This document shows positions 32,536 to 44,449 of a DNA stretch of 64,000 bases, piece after piece. The stretch is taken from positions 580,001-644,000 of the forward strand of contig JBBDHG010000097.1 in the NCBI GenBank assembly GCA_037951165.1. Direction: 5' to 3'. Made by a program: the position numbers and the translations under genes. This DNA is from Lophius americanus (taxonomy: Eukaryota > Chordata > Actinopteri > Lophiiformes > Lophiidae). Below the pieces are notes generated by a model that worked only from the letters and a program-made list of their open reading frames with translations, made no database searches and was not told the origin of the DNA. The first letter of the stretch is position 1. Each line of letters opens with the position of its first letter.

Positions 32536-34429
32536 CCGTGTAGAATTATTCTGAATATAAAATTAAAATCAAATTATCTCATTGCTGTTCATGAATAGCA
32601 AAAAAAATCCTCCTCTCTTCAATTTAGATTTTTGTATCTTGAAATGAAAAGCCCAGAAAAAATAATTTTTTCTAAATTTTTCATATCTTTTTTCCTATAC
32701 AAAAGTCGAATTAAAAAAAACTCACACCAATGATCTGCACTGATGATAAAACTGTTTAGCTGTTTATTTTGCGTCAAAAACATTTTTTACCTTTATGTAT
32801 GACCTGAAGCTGGGGAGGAGGCCAAATACATAACCCAAAACCCATTCACTAGTTGTCTTTCTTTAGACCACTCTGGTGTGTTCTAATTTGGATTTTTGAA
32901 ATTGGTGAATGTGTCGGAATTATACAAGATAAGCAGAAGGTTGCTTTACTACTTTTTCAAAGTTGAGCAGACTTGAAAGCCATCTCTAAAAATGCAGCAG
33001 GTGTTGGGGAGTTTGAGCATAGGGTGCTATTGTTCACCATCTTATCTCTAAACTAACAGAGCTGTTTCCATACAATTTGAGCAAGAAGAGCCGGTTTAGA
33101 GAGGAAGGAATCTCATCACTTGAGAGGCTAATTGCAGTGGTGGTAGAGAATGACATCTTTTTGACACTTGAAGACGACTGTAGATTCTTGGATAGGGACA
33201 AGGGTGCACTAATGTACCGAATAGTTTTCAAAACTGAACCTCACTTTTAGATGACATCAATTTTAACCCCCTTATCTTTGAAGTTTGTTGCAATCAAATA
33301 CAATAGTAATGACAATGTTTTAAAGTTTCTGATAGATTTGAAATAGTTTATAAATAAATACATTATTTTCAACAAACTTGTTTCAAAATACTACATAAAA
33401 GATGAGCATTGGAAAAAAAAAAAGCTTTTCTGTTACATTTTCTTTACAGCATCGCGTGTTCTTCACCGTGCTTTATCACTGTGTCGGCAAAACAGGTTAT
33501 ATCATCCTGATGTTCATATGGAGGACCTTATTAGCATAAAAAGACATCTTCAGAAATATTTGAAGGAGATGAAAAATGCTTACCCACCTCTTTTGTCTAT
33601 GCCTCAACATTTTTTTTTAACTCTTTTCTTTTTTTCTATCTTCCACGTTTTTTTTTCCCATCGACTTTTTATGACTAGGTCAAGGTTTATTAAAGGTGGA
33701 ACATCTGTTGTCTCATCAAAACTGTGTTCTCTCTGCCCAGCTGCATATTTTTCTGTCTTATTCTCCTTTTAAAACAAGCTTTCTGTCTTGGAGAAGAAAG
33801 TAATGAAAACAGAAGTGACCTTGAGGATGAAAGATTGGCAGCATAGCACCAAGTTCCTTTGTGAAGATGAAATTAATTTCAGCTCAATTCAATATTTTGT
33901 GATGCACAGTTAATTGAAGGTATTTCATTGATGTGGATAGCTCAAACATTTGCAATAAGTACTCATGATGAAGTGAACATTATCATTCTTTGATGGATTG
34001 GTGACTTAAATTGAAAGAGACAAAGGAGAAAGATGCCGGAGATTAAAATTGGCAACAGCCGTCCAATATAAGGTCTTAATATCTTTACAACTTATTTCAC
34101 CCTTCAGACTCTGTTACAAACAGTTTGAACAGTCCTTTCTACCATTGACGGACAGGACGAACATAGACATACACATCTAAGAATAAAGACAAAAATGCTC
34201 AATGAACAAAAAAAAACAGAAATATATTATGAAAAAAAAACAACAAAGTGCAAATTCTTTATATTAGTCAATCACAAAAATTATAAAAATCAGGCCGAAA
34301 TAAAATATAAAATGTATGATAAAAAACCGAGAACCCAGCCACAAAGTGGTTAGAAGCCAGTATACCTTTGGTGCAAAACGCCCAGATAAATGTAGAGGGT
34401 TGTGTCAAGATGGACATCGGACATAAAAC
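32536..34429. other. Unassigned AT-rich sequence
   Basis: No gene or recognised repeat. An 84-codon plus frame at 33518-33772 becomes a Phe-rich run and has no domain. Poly-A and poly-T runs are common. Confidence 0.3.
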
Positions 34430-36535
34430 TTTTAAATGTTGGCACAATGACAGTTAAAGGTAGAGAGCGAGCCAATATGACGGAGAGAAGGAAGGTAGAT
34501 ATTCTCACAACCACAAGCTGGTTGTGAGAGAATTTCTAGAGTGAGCTGGACGAAGTAATGGACAGTATTTCTGGGGCTGAGAGGGTGGTGTTTGGAGCAG
34601 ATTTTCAAAGGTCATGTTGATGAAGAGAACAGAGATTATGAGGAGGTGATGGGCAGGTATGGGTTAAGGACAGGAATGTGGAATGTTAGATGGTGGCAGA
34701 TTTTGTGAAAAGGATGGAAATGCCTGTGGTGAAACGTACTTCAGGTAAAGCGAGGAGCACTGAGTCACATATAAGAGAGGAGGTAGGAGCTAAAAGTTAG
34801 ACTACATCGTATACAGAAGATGTAATCTGAAAGAGTTTAGTGACTGCAAGGTGGCGACAGGGGAGAACATAACCGGACAGCATAGAATGATAGGATGAAG
34901 ATGACTCTGGTTGTAAAAAAAGGGGAAAGGTGGACCAGAGGATCACATGATGGAAGCCGAGGAATAAAGGCTGTTGTACAGGGGAAACAACTTAAGGATA
35001 CATGGTGGTGGAATGTTGAGGTTCAGGAGTGTATATGCAGGAAAAGGTTAGCAATGATGGAGGGGGATAGCAAGACAATGTTGGATGAAGAATGTTGGCA
35101 GGAATACAAAGAGACGCAGTGTAAGGTGAAGACTTAGATGGCGAAGGCTAAATGAGAGGCCTATGACAAGTTGTTTGAGAGGCTGGACACTTAGGAAAGA
35201 GAAAAGGACTGGTACTGATTGGCGAGGCAGAGGGATGGATATTGCAAGGATAGGCAGCAGGCTAGGGTGATTAAGGATAGAGAAGGAAATGTGCTTACAA
35301 GTGAGTAGTGAGTAGTGAGTTTCGAGGGCAAGATACTGATGAATGACGAAAATGAGAGTTGTGGATTTTGGTGAGTGAGGAACTGCCTAAGGAATAGAGA
35401 ACAAAAGGTACTAGTGGTGATTTTTATGATTTATATAAAGTGAAGGACAGAGTCGTGTGAGGATAGTGGTATTCAGTGAGGAAGTCTGGAGTGACACAGA
35501 AGTATGTCAGAATTGTACAGGACATGTATGAGAGCAGTATGGTTGCTGTGATGTGTGTAGTAGGAGTGAGTAATGTGTTCAAGGTGGAGCAGGGACTGCA
35601 CCAAGGATCGGCTCTGTGCACTTTTTTGTTTGCTATGGTGATGGACAGGCTAACAGATGAGGTCGGATAGGGGTCTCCATGGACTATGATGTATGCTGAT
35701 GACATGGTGATCTGTCATGAGAGCAGGAAGCAGGTGAAGGAAAACCTGGAGAGGTGGAAGTATGCGCTGGAGAGAAGACAAATTAATCAATCAATCAGTC
35801 CTTATTTATATAGCGCCAATTCACAACAACTCATGGTGCCTTCCAGAAAGAGCAGGTTTAGATCAAACTCTTTATGTAATTATCTTATAAAAACCTAACT
35901 ATTTCCTCCGTGAGCAAGCACTTGGCGAGGTGGCGATAAAAAAAAAGCCTTTTAATGGGCAGAAACTTCGAGGAGATCAAAGACTCAGGGTGGATAGCCA
36001 AATGCCATGACCTGTTGGGTTTGAAAAGAGAGAGAGAGATAGAGAGAGAAAGGAGGGGAGGATGAAGCAGCACTGTATCAGCTATGGTAATCCAAAGTTC
36101 TTCCGCTTCTCCAGTGTCGGGCAGAAAACAGGGATCAGAGTTTGATAATAACAATAATAGTAATACTATAACATATCGCAATATCTTTTGGGAAAATAAT
36201 AAATTATAATAATAACAATAATAATTTTAATCATCATCATGATCGTATTTTAATCAGTGGGCATCAAGCAGGTCCACAGAATCAGATGCAGCCACCACGT
36301 ATGACCCTGCCGGGTGAAAAAGCACCAAGACTCCAGGGAAGAAGTCAAGTTACTAACTTGCAATAACCCAGTGACATGCATTGAAGTGAGTGGAAGAGAG
36401 GAATGGAGAGCAGCTACGTGCATCATGGGGATCCCCTGGCAGTCTAAACATATAGCAGCCCCTCTACATCTATCCAGGAATGTATTTCAGTTGCTGCAGA
36501 AACTGAATATGTGTGTAAATGAGAGCGAGGCTAAA
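34430..36535 (+). pseudogene. RTE-like LINE, broken and split by an L2 insertion
   Basis: This is a non-LTR retrotransposon of the group with an AP-type endonuclease followed by RT. Endonuclease remnants start near 34441 (GTMTVKGRERANM) and include AERVVFGADF near 34585. An RT region follows with MRKSGVTQKYVRIVQDMYES near 35478, VEQGLHQGSALCTFLFAMVM near 35585 and the catalytic MMYADDMVICHESR at 35686-35727. The coding sequence stops at 35779 in LERWKYALERR, is interrupted by an antisense L2 3' end (35780-36475), and resumes at 36476 with the MCVNE segment near 36511. Stops and frame changes occur throughout. A longer relative lies at 44450-46850. Confidence 0.85.
35780..36475 (-). mobile_element. 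L2-type LINE 3' end, inserted in the RTE-like LINE
   Basis: The left end is the L2 3' tail read backwards, AATCAATCAATCAGTCCTTA then TTTATATAGCGCCAATTCAC. Then come GCCTTCCAGAAAGAGCAGGT, CCTCCGTGAGCAAGCACTTG, a short GA tract near 36028-36050, ATCAGTGGGCATCAAGCAGG and GCATCATGGGGATCCCCTGG. The order is the same as in 50729-51450. It is a 5'-truncated, purely 3'-UTR copy of about 700 bp. I see no convincing target-site duplication. Confidence 0.85.
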
Positions 36536-38304
36536 TTTAGGCTACTTAGTCTAAATTAAATTATGCCGATTCTTTAAACTATAGGCTAATATTGTACCTT
36601 TATCTATATTTATGAGCTATAGTGAGAGGAAAGGCCAGCCATATTAGCTAAAATGAAATGATATTGTACTTAAAGAGAGAGACGGTAGGTAGGTGCAGGA
36701 AGGGGATTTCAATCTATACTCTGGTTTCACTTTTTTTTTAAATGAGAGGACACTGTGAAGCTTGTTGATTTATGCAAATGTCCTGTAGAGGGAAATTTCT
36801 CAGCACAACTACTTAAGTTTGTGAAAAAAAAAGTGGGTCATCTGTAGCGAGTAGTCTTTTCATTTAGGATTTATGATTAAACCATGTAAAGTTTATGCTT
36901 AAAATGAATACCATGTGCGCACAAATTGTAAAGCATGAATGCAAACTTGTAAAATGTGTTTTTTGTCAGTTATAAAGACATGTAAAAGAAAAAAATATAC
37001 AAATCATAACAATTTTTAAAGTGCAACATGTAAATCTTTCCCTGTAGATGTGTACAATGAATTAAAGACTTTTAAAGGTGACAAGATGTCGGGTTACATC
37101 ATTAGCAGGAATAAGGGATAGGACAAATTTCTCAAGGAATAATGCTTTGGGAAAATCCCAGCCAGAGTAAATGCAGGAAACCACCAAAGTACCGAAATAG
37201 AATCCGCAAAACATGCGGCAAGCATGAACAAATATGTAGGTACTGCTTACAACCCTTCTACCCGTCAGTTGGAAAATACATAGTAACAATACCTACAGAT
37301 ACCTCTTGGCAATGTGTATGATGCCTTCATTGATTGATTGAACAACTATCAGAATTAATGTATTGACTGATTGGTTAATTGACTCATTTATTGATTTAAA
37401 TGCACTCAATTATTAGTTTGCTGAAGTAGACTCCCTTATATTTTCTTCGCCCCCTTTTTTTCTTTAAGATCTTTTCACACTTCGAGTCAATCAGGTCATG
37501 TATATGGAGGAGCATGTAGGTATTAGTGCTGTAAAGAGTCACCGATTAGAATCAAAATACATTTTAAGATTAAAAACTATGAGGTTATCTATTCGGTCAA
37601 ATTGTGTCATGATGCGGTTGATGGCCTGAATGTTATGTTAAAAATCAATTGACTGAAGCTCCTTCGCTAATTCTACAGCCGCCTTTCAACAAGAGACTAC
37701 ACCAGTGGCGTCAGTGTAGCATTCGTCACTTAAATGTCCAACCTTGATTGCTTGATGGTGCACATTACTGCAAGGAGGATACAGGTCAGAGAGGGATTCA
37801 CATTGGAGCATAAACACTACAGAAAAAGTCCAGAGGTAGCGAAGAATCTGAAGGCTCACCTGGCGAGACCTATAATAACGACAAGGATGGTAAAAGCACT
37901 ATAACTAGCACAAGCAAGGACAGATAAGACACAAGACACATCTGTGGTGCATCATATAGCTGACACGTCTCACAGTCAGTAGCTGTTTCCAGTTTGCAGC
38001 TTGGAGAAAAAAAAAAGGAGAGTTCCCGAGTCATACTGAGGGCATGAATCTAGGTTTGTATGGTATTGCTTTATGACAGAGAGATACACCCTCAGTAGTT
38101 AGAGTTTTTGTTTGTATTGATTTGTGATTCTATTGCAATGAGCTTTTAAAAACGGGAAAGCTGTTGGGGAGGGTCTATTCTCTGTCTTTTGTGTTGAACT
38201 GTTTGCTCTCACCTGCATCTCTTGCAGGGCACTGGATCCGAAGAGGAGACTGACACAAAGTCTTTAAGAGACTGGGACGCCAATATACATGCCTCTCCCC
38301 ATAT
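36536..38304. other. Unassigned AT-rich sequence
   Basis: No gene or recognised repeat. A well-formed 3' splice-site-like motif (TCTCACCTGCATCTCTTGCAG) lies at about 38207-38227, but the frame after it runs into the repeat at 38305 and ends. Confidence 0.3.
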
Positions 38305-38355
38305 TTCAGCCGGGATATGCTCCAGCCCCCACAACCCTGAGGTTAAGCGGTTAGT
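38305..38355 (+). repeat. Fragment of a common fish repeat (CTCCAGCCCCC motif)
   Basis: GCCGGGATATGCTCCAGCCC then CCACAACCCTGAGGTTAAGC is a diverged copy of a widespread fish repeat ending in GACCCTGAGGATAAGCGG. It is only about 50 bp. Confidence 0.55.
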
Positions 38356-41300
38356 TTTAAAGTTAAGCCTTCGACAAAAACTCCACACTAGAATGTCTCC
38401 CTCATCTTTTAAATGATGTGATATGAAATTTGATTTAAAAATGTTGACTGGATTTTGAGTTGAGCTCTGGACCGAAAATATTGCGTGTTTACCAGCTCGG
38501 GAACCTAATAGAAGGAGAATTAACTAAATCAAAATATTAAGCATGTTTATTATGATTAGTGCCCAACAGAAATTGGACTGTTGAGTTAAACTTTACTACC
38601 AGCAACTGATGAAAAAATGCAGGTTGAATTCAGTGTCACTGCTAATATCAGTTTGTGAATATTTTGGAAGCCATTTTTATCACAAATCAGGGCTGTTGTT
38701 GTTGTGGATATCTCTTGGTATTGCAAAGATCAGCAACACAATGGAGTAAATTAAATTAGGAAAAGCTTCTTGCACGATGGTCATGACAAGACATTTATCA
38801 ACTCGATGTTTCACATGCTTTAGATTTGTTGTGCAATACTCAAGAGTTTGTAATATCCTCATCATCTTTGCAATATCTTTTTAGTATGACAACTGTCAGC
38901 ACTGTTTATCTTTTCTGCTCTTTATTTTTCTTTTATAGTTAATTTTATATTTAGTGCATCTTGGTTTTTGCTCGTGTATTACTGAACTGCATCTGCACCT
39001 TAGACTGAAGTCACCACACTAATTACCACTGTAACAAAAACAAACTCTACCCAGCTAAAGTTATATAAAGATCCTCATTGTCTTCCTTTACTTCTCCATT
39101 TACATACCTGCCAGAAATCAGGATTTCACCCATTTAGATGCAGGACAGGGTTACAAAATCCTTTAACTTGTTATCTGCTGGTACTCTACGCCTTTTGATA
39201 TGGCCAAATCCCGATTTTCTCCAAACCTGTATTTCTTCCTAACCCTTACTGTAACACACATTCACGTTTCAACGCCAGACCAGACCTGATAGCATGTAAA
39301 TGTTTTACTCTGCTGCCAAAAGACCTGTTTTCTACTGATAACATATTGAGATAATTGGAAGATGCTTATATAACACACGTTTTGTTGTTGACCCAAACAA
39401 GACCGTTTAGGTTCTGCTGCGCAGTTCTGTTATTTTTAATAGCGTGTGGTAGGGCTGGGCAATCCCATTTCTTTAGTATAACAATTCGGCAGCGTTTTCA
39501 TTCGTAATGAGTCTACTCGCAATCATAGCTGCAAATTATGTTGCAGCAAGCATTTACTCTTTCTGTTAAACATAAAACAACCTTTCCCGGTTTCAAAGTC
39601 AGTTAGTTAGCAAAATATATTTGCTAACTGACAAGCAAAATATATTTTGCTAACTTTCTTAGGCAAGCTAAGCCTAAGCTAAAATCAAACTTAGTGCATA
39701 CTAGGAGGTCTCTTTACCATAGTTTGGGAGCTGAGCTGCTCGTAAGACAAGCAGAAACAGGAGTTGTATTTTTTTCATCACTCCTTAACTCCTTTTTCAG
39801 GTCACTTAACTTGCATCTTTTCTTTTTCTACCACTTTGTACCGCTGTTGTTTCCTGAAGGCTACTAATTTCTCCCTGTATGGGGATATATGCCGTAGAGC
39901 TGCAGAGAGTTAACCCTTTGGTGCTTACAGACAATTTTTGATGTTCATAATAAAGTACAATATGATGTGATGCATGAATGTTAAAATCTTTGAGGGAATA
40001 GTGATCTCAATTCCATACATACAAAAGCGATTCTAGTTATAGCCAGAATGGGCTACTCCATGTGACGAAGGTTCCAAGATAAGATAAGATAACAAGTCAT
40101 TCTCAATGAATAAAATACGAGATTAGGGGTTAAATTGGGCAAGAGTGGTGTACTAACGCCATTGGATGCTTTTGAGTCTGCTACATGTATGCATGTGTAT
40201 GTATGTATACAATGACTATTTTCAATGTTCCCAATCTAAAATAGGGCAAAAAAGTAAATCCCTTAAAACAATGGACCATAATGCATCAATGTAGAAGAAA
40301 AATATGTTTGTTTAATTTTTGGCAAATGTTATTGGGGACATTATTCAATAAATTCACTCCAATGCAGTTATTTTGTCAGATTCCCTCCTCCCATCAGTGG
40401 TCCATTATTGCTGATACGACGGCAACTAGTTAGGACAAATTTGCTTTTTGACAATTCTTGGAATGCATTATGGGGAAAAAAATCGGTAACGTACAATATG
40501 TCTGCCATTAAGTTCTATGAACACAATAACTTTGGGTTACCATCTCAGTCTTTTACTGTAATCTTTCTAGGTTGTCCTCAGGTTACTTCATAATAATCAA
40601 TGAGAATGAAGATGTTAAACAAATCCTTGAAAGTTGGGATCCATTGTTCTCATTTGGATGTTACACCGTTGGGTAAATAATATCTAATGTCTAAAACACA
40701 CTTAATTAAAAAATTAAATATAATCCTCTTTAGTCTTGCACCTAGATTCCAAACTCATTTATGAACAAAAGGGAGTTGGACACCCCATAAAGAACTGTTC
40801 CATGGTCTTCATAGTATGAACTACACAAGGAACCTTCTCAGATTAAGTGAGGATGAGAAAGCATTGGTTCAAATATGTGTTGACAATGGGTTAAAGATGG
40901 GGTATAATTAGCTGTACTGATCAATAAGACCTTTAATTAAACAAACTCATCATTTAACCTCCCCAACGTAGATTAGGCTTGGCTAAGACTATAGCTGGAA
41001 GGTATAACACAGTGATTGGTGTGTGTTTATTGCAGGGGTGTTTGTAGGTTTCCCCAAAGTAGACATGAGAATAACTGGAAGACTATGAGATGGGGTCAGA
41101 GGGAGCGCTTAACACTGTCAGAGGCAGAGGAGGAACAATGGTCCTTTGGTCCTTTGTGTTTGTCAGGATATTGGCGGATTAAATGGAGTACGTTACGTCA
41201 AAGTTAATGCCTCACCCCCTCTTTGATGGTACATCAGCCTGTTGGGAGACTCGTTCAGCTTCAGTCCTCCAAACTGGTGTCAAAGTCTTCCTGCCAATGG

Positions 41301-43110
41301 TCGGTTTGCTGCAATAAAATACTAGCCAAAGATTTTTCATCCAGCTATAATACCTAATATGATGTGAAGTATTTTCCTTGTAAGCAATATTGAATCTTTA
41401 TTCAATACCAGCAGTACCGCTTACATGGGTAAAATACTTTACTTAATTTTAAGTAGACTAGATTTAACTACACATACACATACATATACACTACACATAC
41501 AAGAGGTGGTTAATTCATACTACATAAAGAAGCTACTCTCACTGCCACAGATATAAACTTTATGAAACTAATTAGATTCTTGAGAAATTTATTTGGTGGG
41601 CATTTATTTGCTAAGTCAAGCTGCTATGTGACTGACATCACAATTATACTGTTTTGTGCATTATTTGCCCTTCTACATTTCAAACATTGTCAGAGATTAA
41701 TGCGACTGATGGGCTCAATCAGCATAAGGCAAATGTATCCCTCACATATTTCATATATTAACATTAGAATATATTTGCGTTTCAATGCAGGGGGAACAGG
41801 TGAAGTCCCGAATATAGTATATTTCCATTTTCAATAACCAATATTCCATCTTGCTGTATCAACTAACAATCTGATACACATCTAACCGACAATACAATTG
41901 AGGAAAGAGTGATATAATAAATATATGTAAATATTTGGTGTAATCTCCAAAACGTTGAGCTGATATTTTTGATATAAACAGAGGTCCGTCTCACTCTCAG
42001 GTCAGTGCCGGGTGCATCACTTTGATTTAGTGTGAGAATTATAAAAGATTAGATGAAACGGTTTTTTATGACAAGCTGAGATAGATAACACTTATTACTG
42101 CTGTTGTTCACAGATATTCTGTTGTAGCTTGGATTAAGTGGTGAGTACCTTGGCTATTTTCTCAAAATAAAGCAAGTGTCTACACTTAGATTTAAAAGGA
42201 CGGAAAATAGACTACAAATTAATGCTGTGAATTTTATGTTTGCTGTGTCAATCCGTGTTTGATACTGCCCTGAACCACCAGCCTCAACCTCAAATGTTTT
42301 TTCACAAATGAGTATAACTTTTAATCTTTTGTACATTTGATGAGGTTATGGTTAAGTTGAATGTGGGCATTTTTCTCTTGTAACAATCATCAAAATATGT
42401 ACACTGTACAGTGACGTAATGTCAAATGTCACTGTACACTTTATGTATTATGTGGCATTGTTGGCATGTTTTTATTTATTTTTCTTTATCCTTTGTTGCT
42501 CCAGATTCAGGAGCAAAATGTGAGTGTCTGGAGTCAGCTCTTTTGTTGTGGGCTCAAGTTTTTGTGGTGAGAATGATTTTTTTTAAAATTTAATTAATTT
42601 TTATTTTTTTAATGTGTTCATGCTAGTGGTGCTCTGTTTATGTTTATTCCAGTTTGCCCGTTTAGCAATCCCAGACTTTATAATTTGCTTTTAATTTAAA
42701 TGTTGATCTTAGCCAGAATTAAATAAAAATATATTCTCAGCATTAATTATCTTATCTGCATGATGTACTTGATATTTTTTCTGGTAATATTTACCTTGCA
42801 TATCTCTTATAATAAAATGGGTAATACAATACAATTATTCCTGGACACATTACCCGCCACTAACAAAAATATTGTAAGTGGGAGTCGAGTGATGACTGCC
42901 AGAGTGTTGCCGTCTTTTGAAATGTGTGTCAAACAGTTGCAAGGAACCACATTGGACTTATAATCTTATCTATTCAATATTGCTACCTATTTAGTATTGA
43001 TGGATGTGTAATACTCCACGTAGTCTTCTTATTCTAGTTTTTTTTTAATTAAACACACTTGTAAATTTAATATGTTTCTTATTTGATTCTCACAATTAAT
43101 CAATATTTTA
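38356..43110. other. Long unassigned AT-rich stretch with two hairpins
   Basis: No gene can be supported over nearly 5 kb. GGTAGGGCTGGGCAATCCCA at 39449-39468 resembles the start of a class of fish DNA elements, but no matching end was found. Hairpin-forming sequences lie at 39606-39654 (arms GTTAGCAAAATATATTTGCT and GCAAAATATATTTTGCTAAC) and 42405-42438 (TGTACAGTGAC / GTCACTGTACA, 12-nt loop). Short frames at 40408, 41016, 41562 and 42760 are unconvincing. Confidence 0.35.
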
Positions 43111-43155
43111 ATTGTATTTCTCCTTTTAAGTGAATGATGCTGTAAATGTGGCAGG

Positions 43156-43720
43156 ATGTTGCTGTGTAAGGCATGCCCAGCAGTTTTGCCAAGTAAGTCT
43201 AAAGTACTCAAACATTATCTACTGAAATATAGACATTATGGGGATAATATTTGTTTTCCTTGTGTGTATGTAAACTGCCCATGCACGTTTAAAACATGGA
43301 ATGCACTTTTACTTCATATGAATAAATTTCATTTGACTAAATACTTTCAATATAAATCAGTGAGCTATAAATTTAGGTGTCATATCTGTCCTTGTAAGGA
43401 TCTTGTCTCGAAAAGGGTTCTGGGCCCATTTAGGCCACTTGAAGAAAAATTAAGTTGTGACATGTGTTTTTTTAGATTGCAACTTCCAGATACATATCTT
43501 TAGAACCTTTAAATCCCACTGGAGTAGAACACACAATTATTATTCATTAACACATTCTAAACCAGATATTGTGACTTCAATCACCTGTGCTCAGCCAGAA
43601 TCTGTGGAAGATACTTCAGATAATAACATTGGTGGGACAGACTCTGATAGACAACCAGATTGCAAAAAGGCCCTTCCAAATTTAGTAGAATACAATTTTG
43701 TAGCAGCGTTGTTGTTTTTG
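43156..43720 (+). pseudogene. C2H2-like zinc-finger exon with one frameshift
   Basis: From ATG 43156 the frame gives CKACPAVLPSKSKVLKHYLL, then CVYVNCPCTFKTWNALLLHM with NKFH, then CHICPCKDL. These are three cysteine/histidine finger-like units, two with C-x2/4-C and trailing His. At a run of seven T residues near 43466 the good frame moves by one base. It continues as CVFLDCNFQIHIFRTFKSHW with SRTH (a fourth finger), then an acidic Ser/Asp-rich linker and LPNLVEYNFVAALLFL. A splice donor (G|GTAAGA) lies at 43721, and a pyrimidine-rich acceptor candidate (TTTCTCCTTTTAAG) ends at 43130. This resembles the first coding exon of a multi-exon, multi-copy fish zinc-finger family that I know only as uncharacterised proteins. 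The frameshift could be real decay or a sequencing error. Confidence 0.6.
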
Positions 43721-44111
43721 GTAAGAGCTTAAAATGCAATAAATAAAGTGTGAATTAAAAAAAAGAAAGAAGCATCTATCCAGCCTTAACATTTTGCCTT
43801 TCACCAGGACATGACTGAGGCTAATAGTAGTTAAGATGGAGGACTCTTTAAAGATATGATATGAATTTAGATTTAAAGTGGAGACGGTTATTGTTCATCC
43901 TGATTCTGTAATATAGGTTTGGAAATAAACCTCTCTTATCATCATCAGTTAGAGAAAAATTAGGCAATTTTATAATGTTTATTTTTTGACCATTAAGCAT
44001 TATTAAGAAAATAGCAATTAGTGCTGTAATTGTAATTTCAAATGTTTACGGTTACTTTAATTAATTGAAGATCAATTTAGAAATACATTTTCCAAAAATT
44101 TTTCCCACTGT
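43721..44111. other. Unassigned AT-rich sequence after the zinc-finger exon
   Basis: AATAAATAAAG at about 43738 could act as a poly(A) signal if the exon read through the donor. Otherwise nothing is recognised. Confidence 0.35.
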
Positions 44112-44426
44112 TCCTTATGGCTCAGTTGGTAGAGCGATTGTCCACTTATCTGAAAGTCAGTGGTTCAATCCCTGGCCACTGGAGTCCACATGTCGAAGTG
44201 TCTTTGAGCAAGATACTGAACCAGAAAGTTGCTCCCAATCGCTGTTCCATTGGTGTGTGAATGATTGCGTGATGATTCTGCTCATGATGAGCCTGTGGTG
44301 CCTTAAATAGCAGCCTCTGTGTGAATGTTAGTGTGAATCGGTGAATGCTGACTCACATTGTAATAGCGCTTTGAGTAGTCAAGTAGACTACAAAAGCGCT
44401 GTATAAGTACAGTCCATTTACCATTT
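44112..44426 (+). mobile_element. tRNA-headed SINE family A, full length
   Basis: The A box lies in TGGCTCAGTTGGTAGAGCG (44118-44136) and the B box is GGTTCAATCC (44162-44171), so the internal RNA polymerase III promoter of a tRNA-derived SINE is intact. The tRNA-like part does not continue into a proper acceptor stem, so this is not a tRNA gene. The body has GAGCAAGATACTGAACCAGA and a TGTGTGAATGATTGCGTGAT stretch. The 3' end is AGTACAGTCCATTTACCATT. Other copies: 25606-25927, 13361-13490, 15919-16112 and a tail at 48985-49036. Confidence 0.88.
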
Positions 44427-44449
44427 ACTCTATGAAGAATTTCAGGAAC

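Noticed and set aside
29968..32543. Open frames of 60-143 codons on both strands encoding five-residue repeats (VYTAQ, CIDLC, LCRPV types)
   Set aside because: They follow directly from a 15-bp tandem unit, appear on both strands and in several phases, and lack any non-repeat protein sequence.
38222..38416. Possible spliced exon after a good acceptor-like sequence
   Set aside because: The reading frame runs straight into a common interspersed fish repeat (CTCCAGCCCCC motif) and stops.
44112..44185. tRNA gene
   Set aside because: The A and B boxes are present, but the acceptor stem is not complementary and the sequence continues into a SINE body with sister copies.
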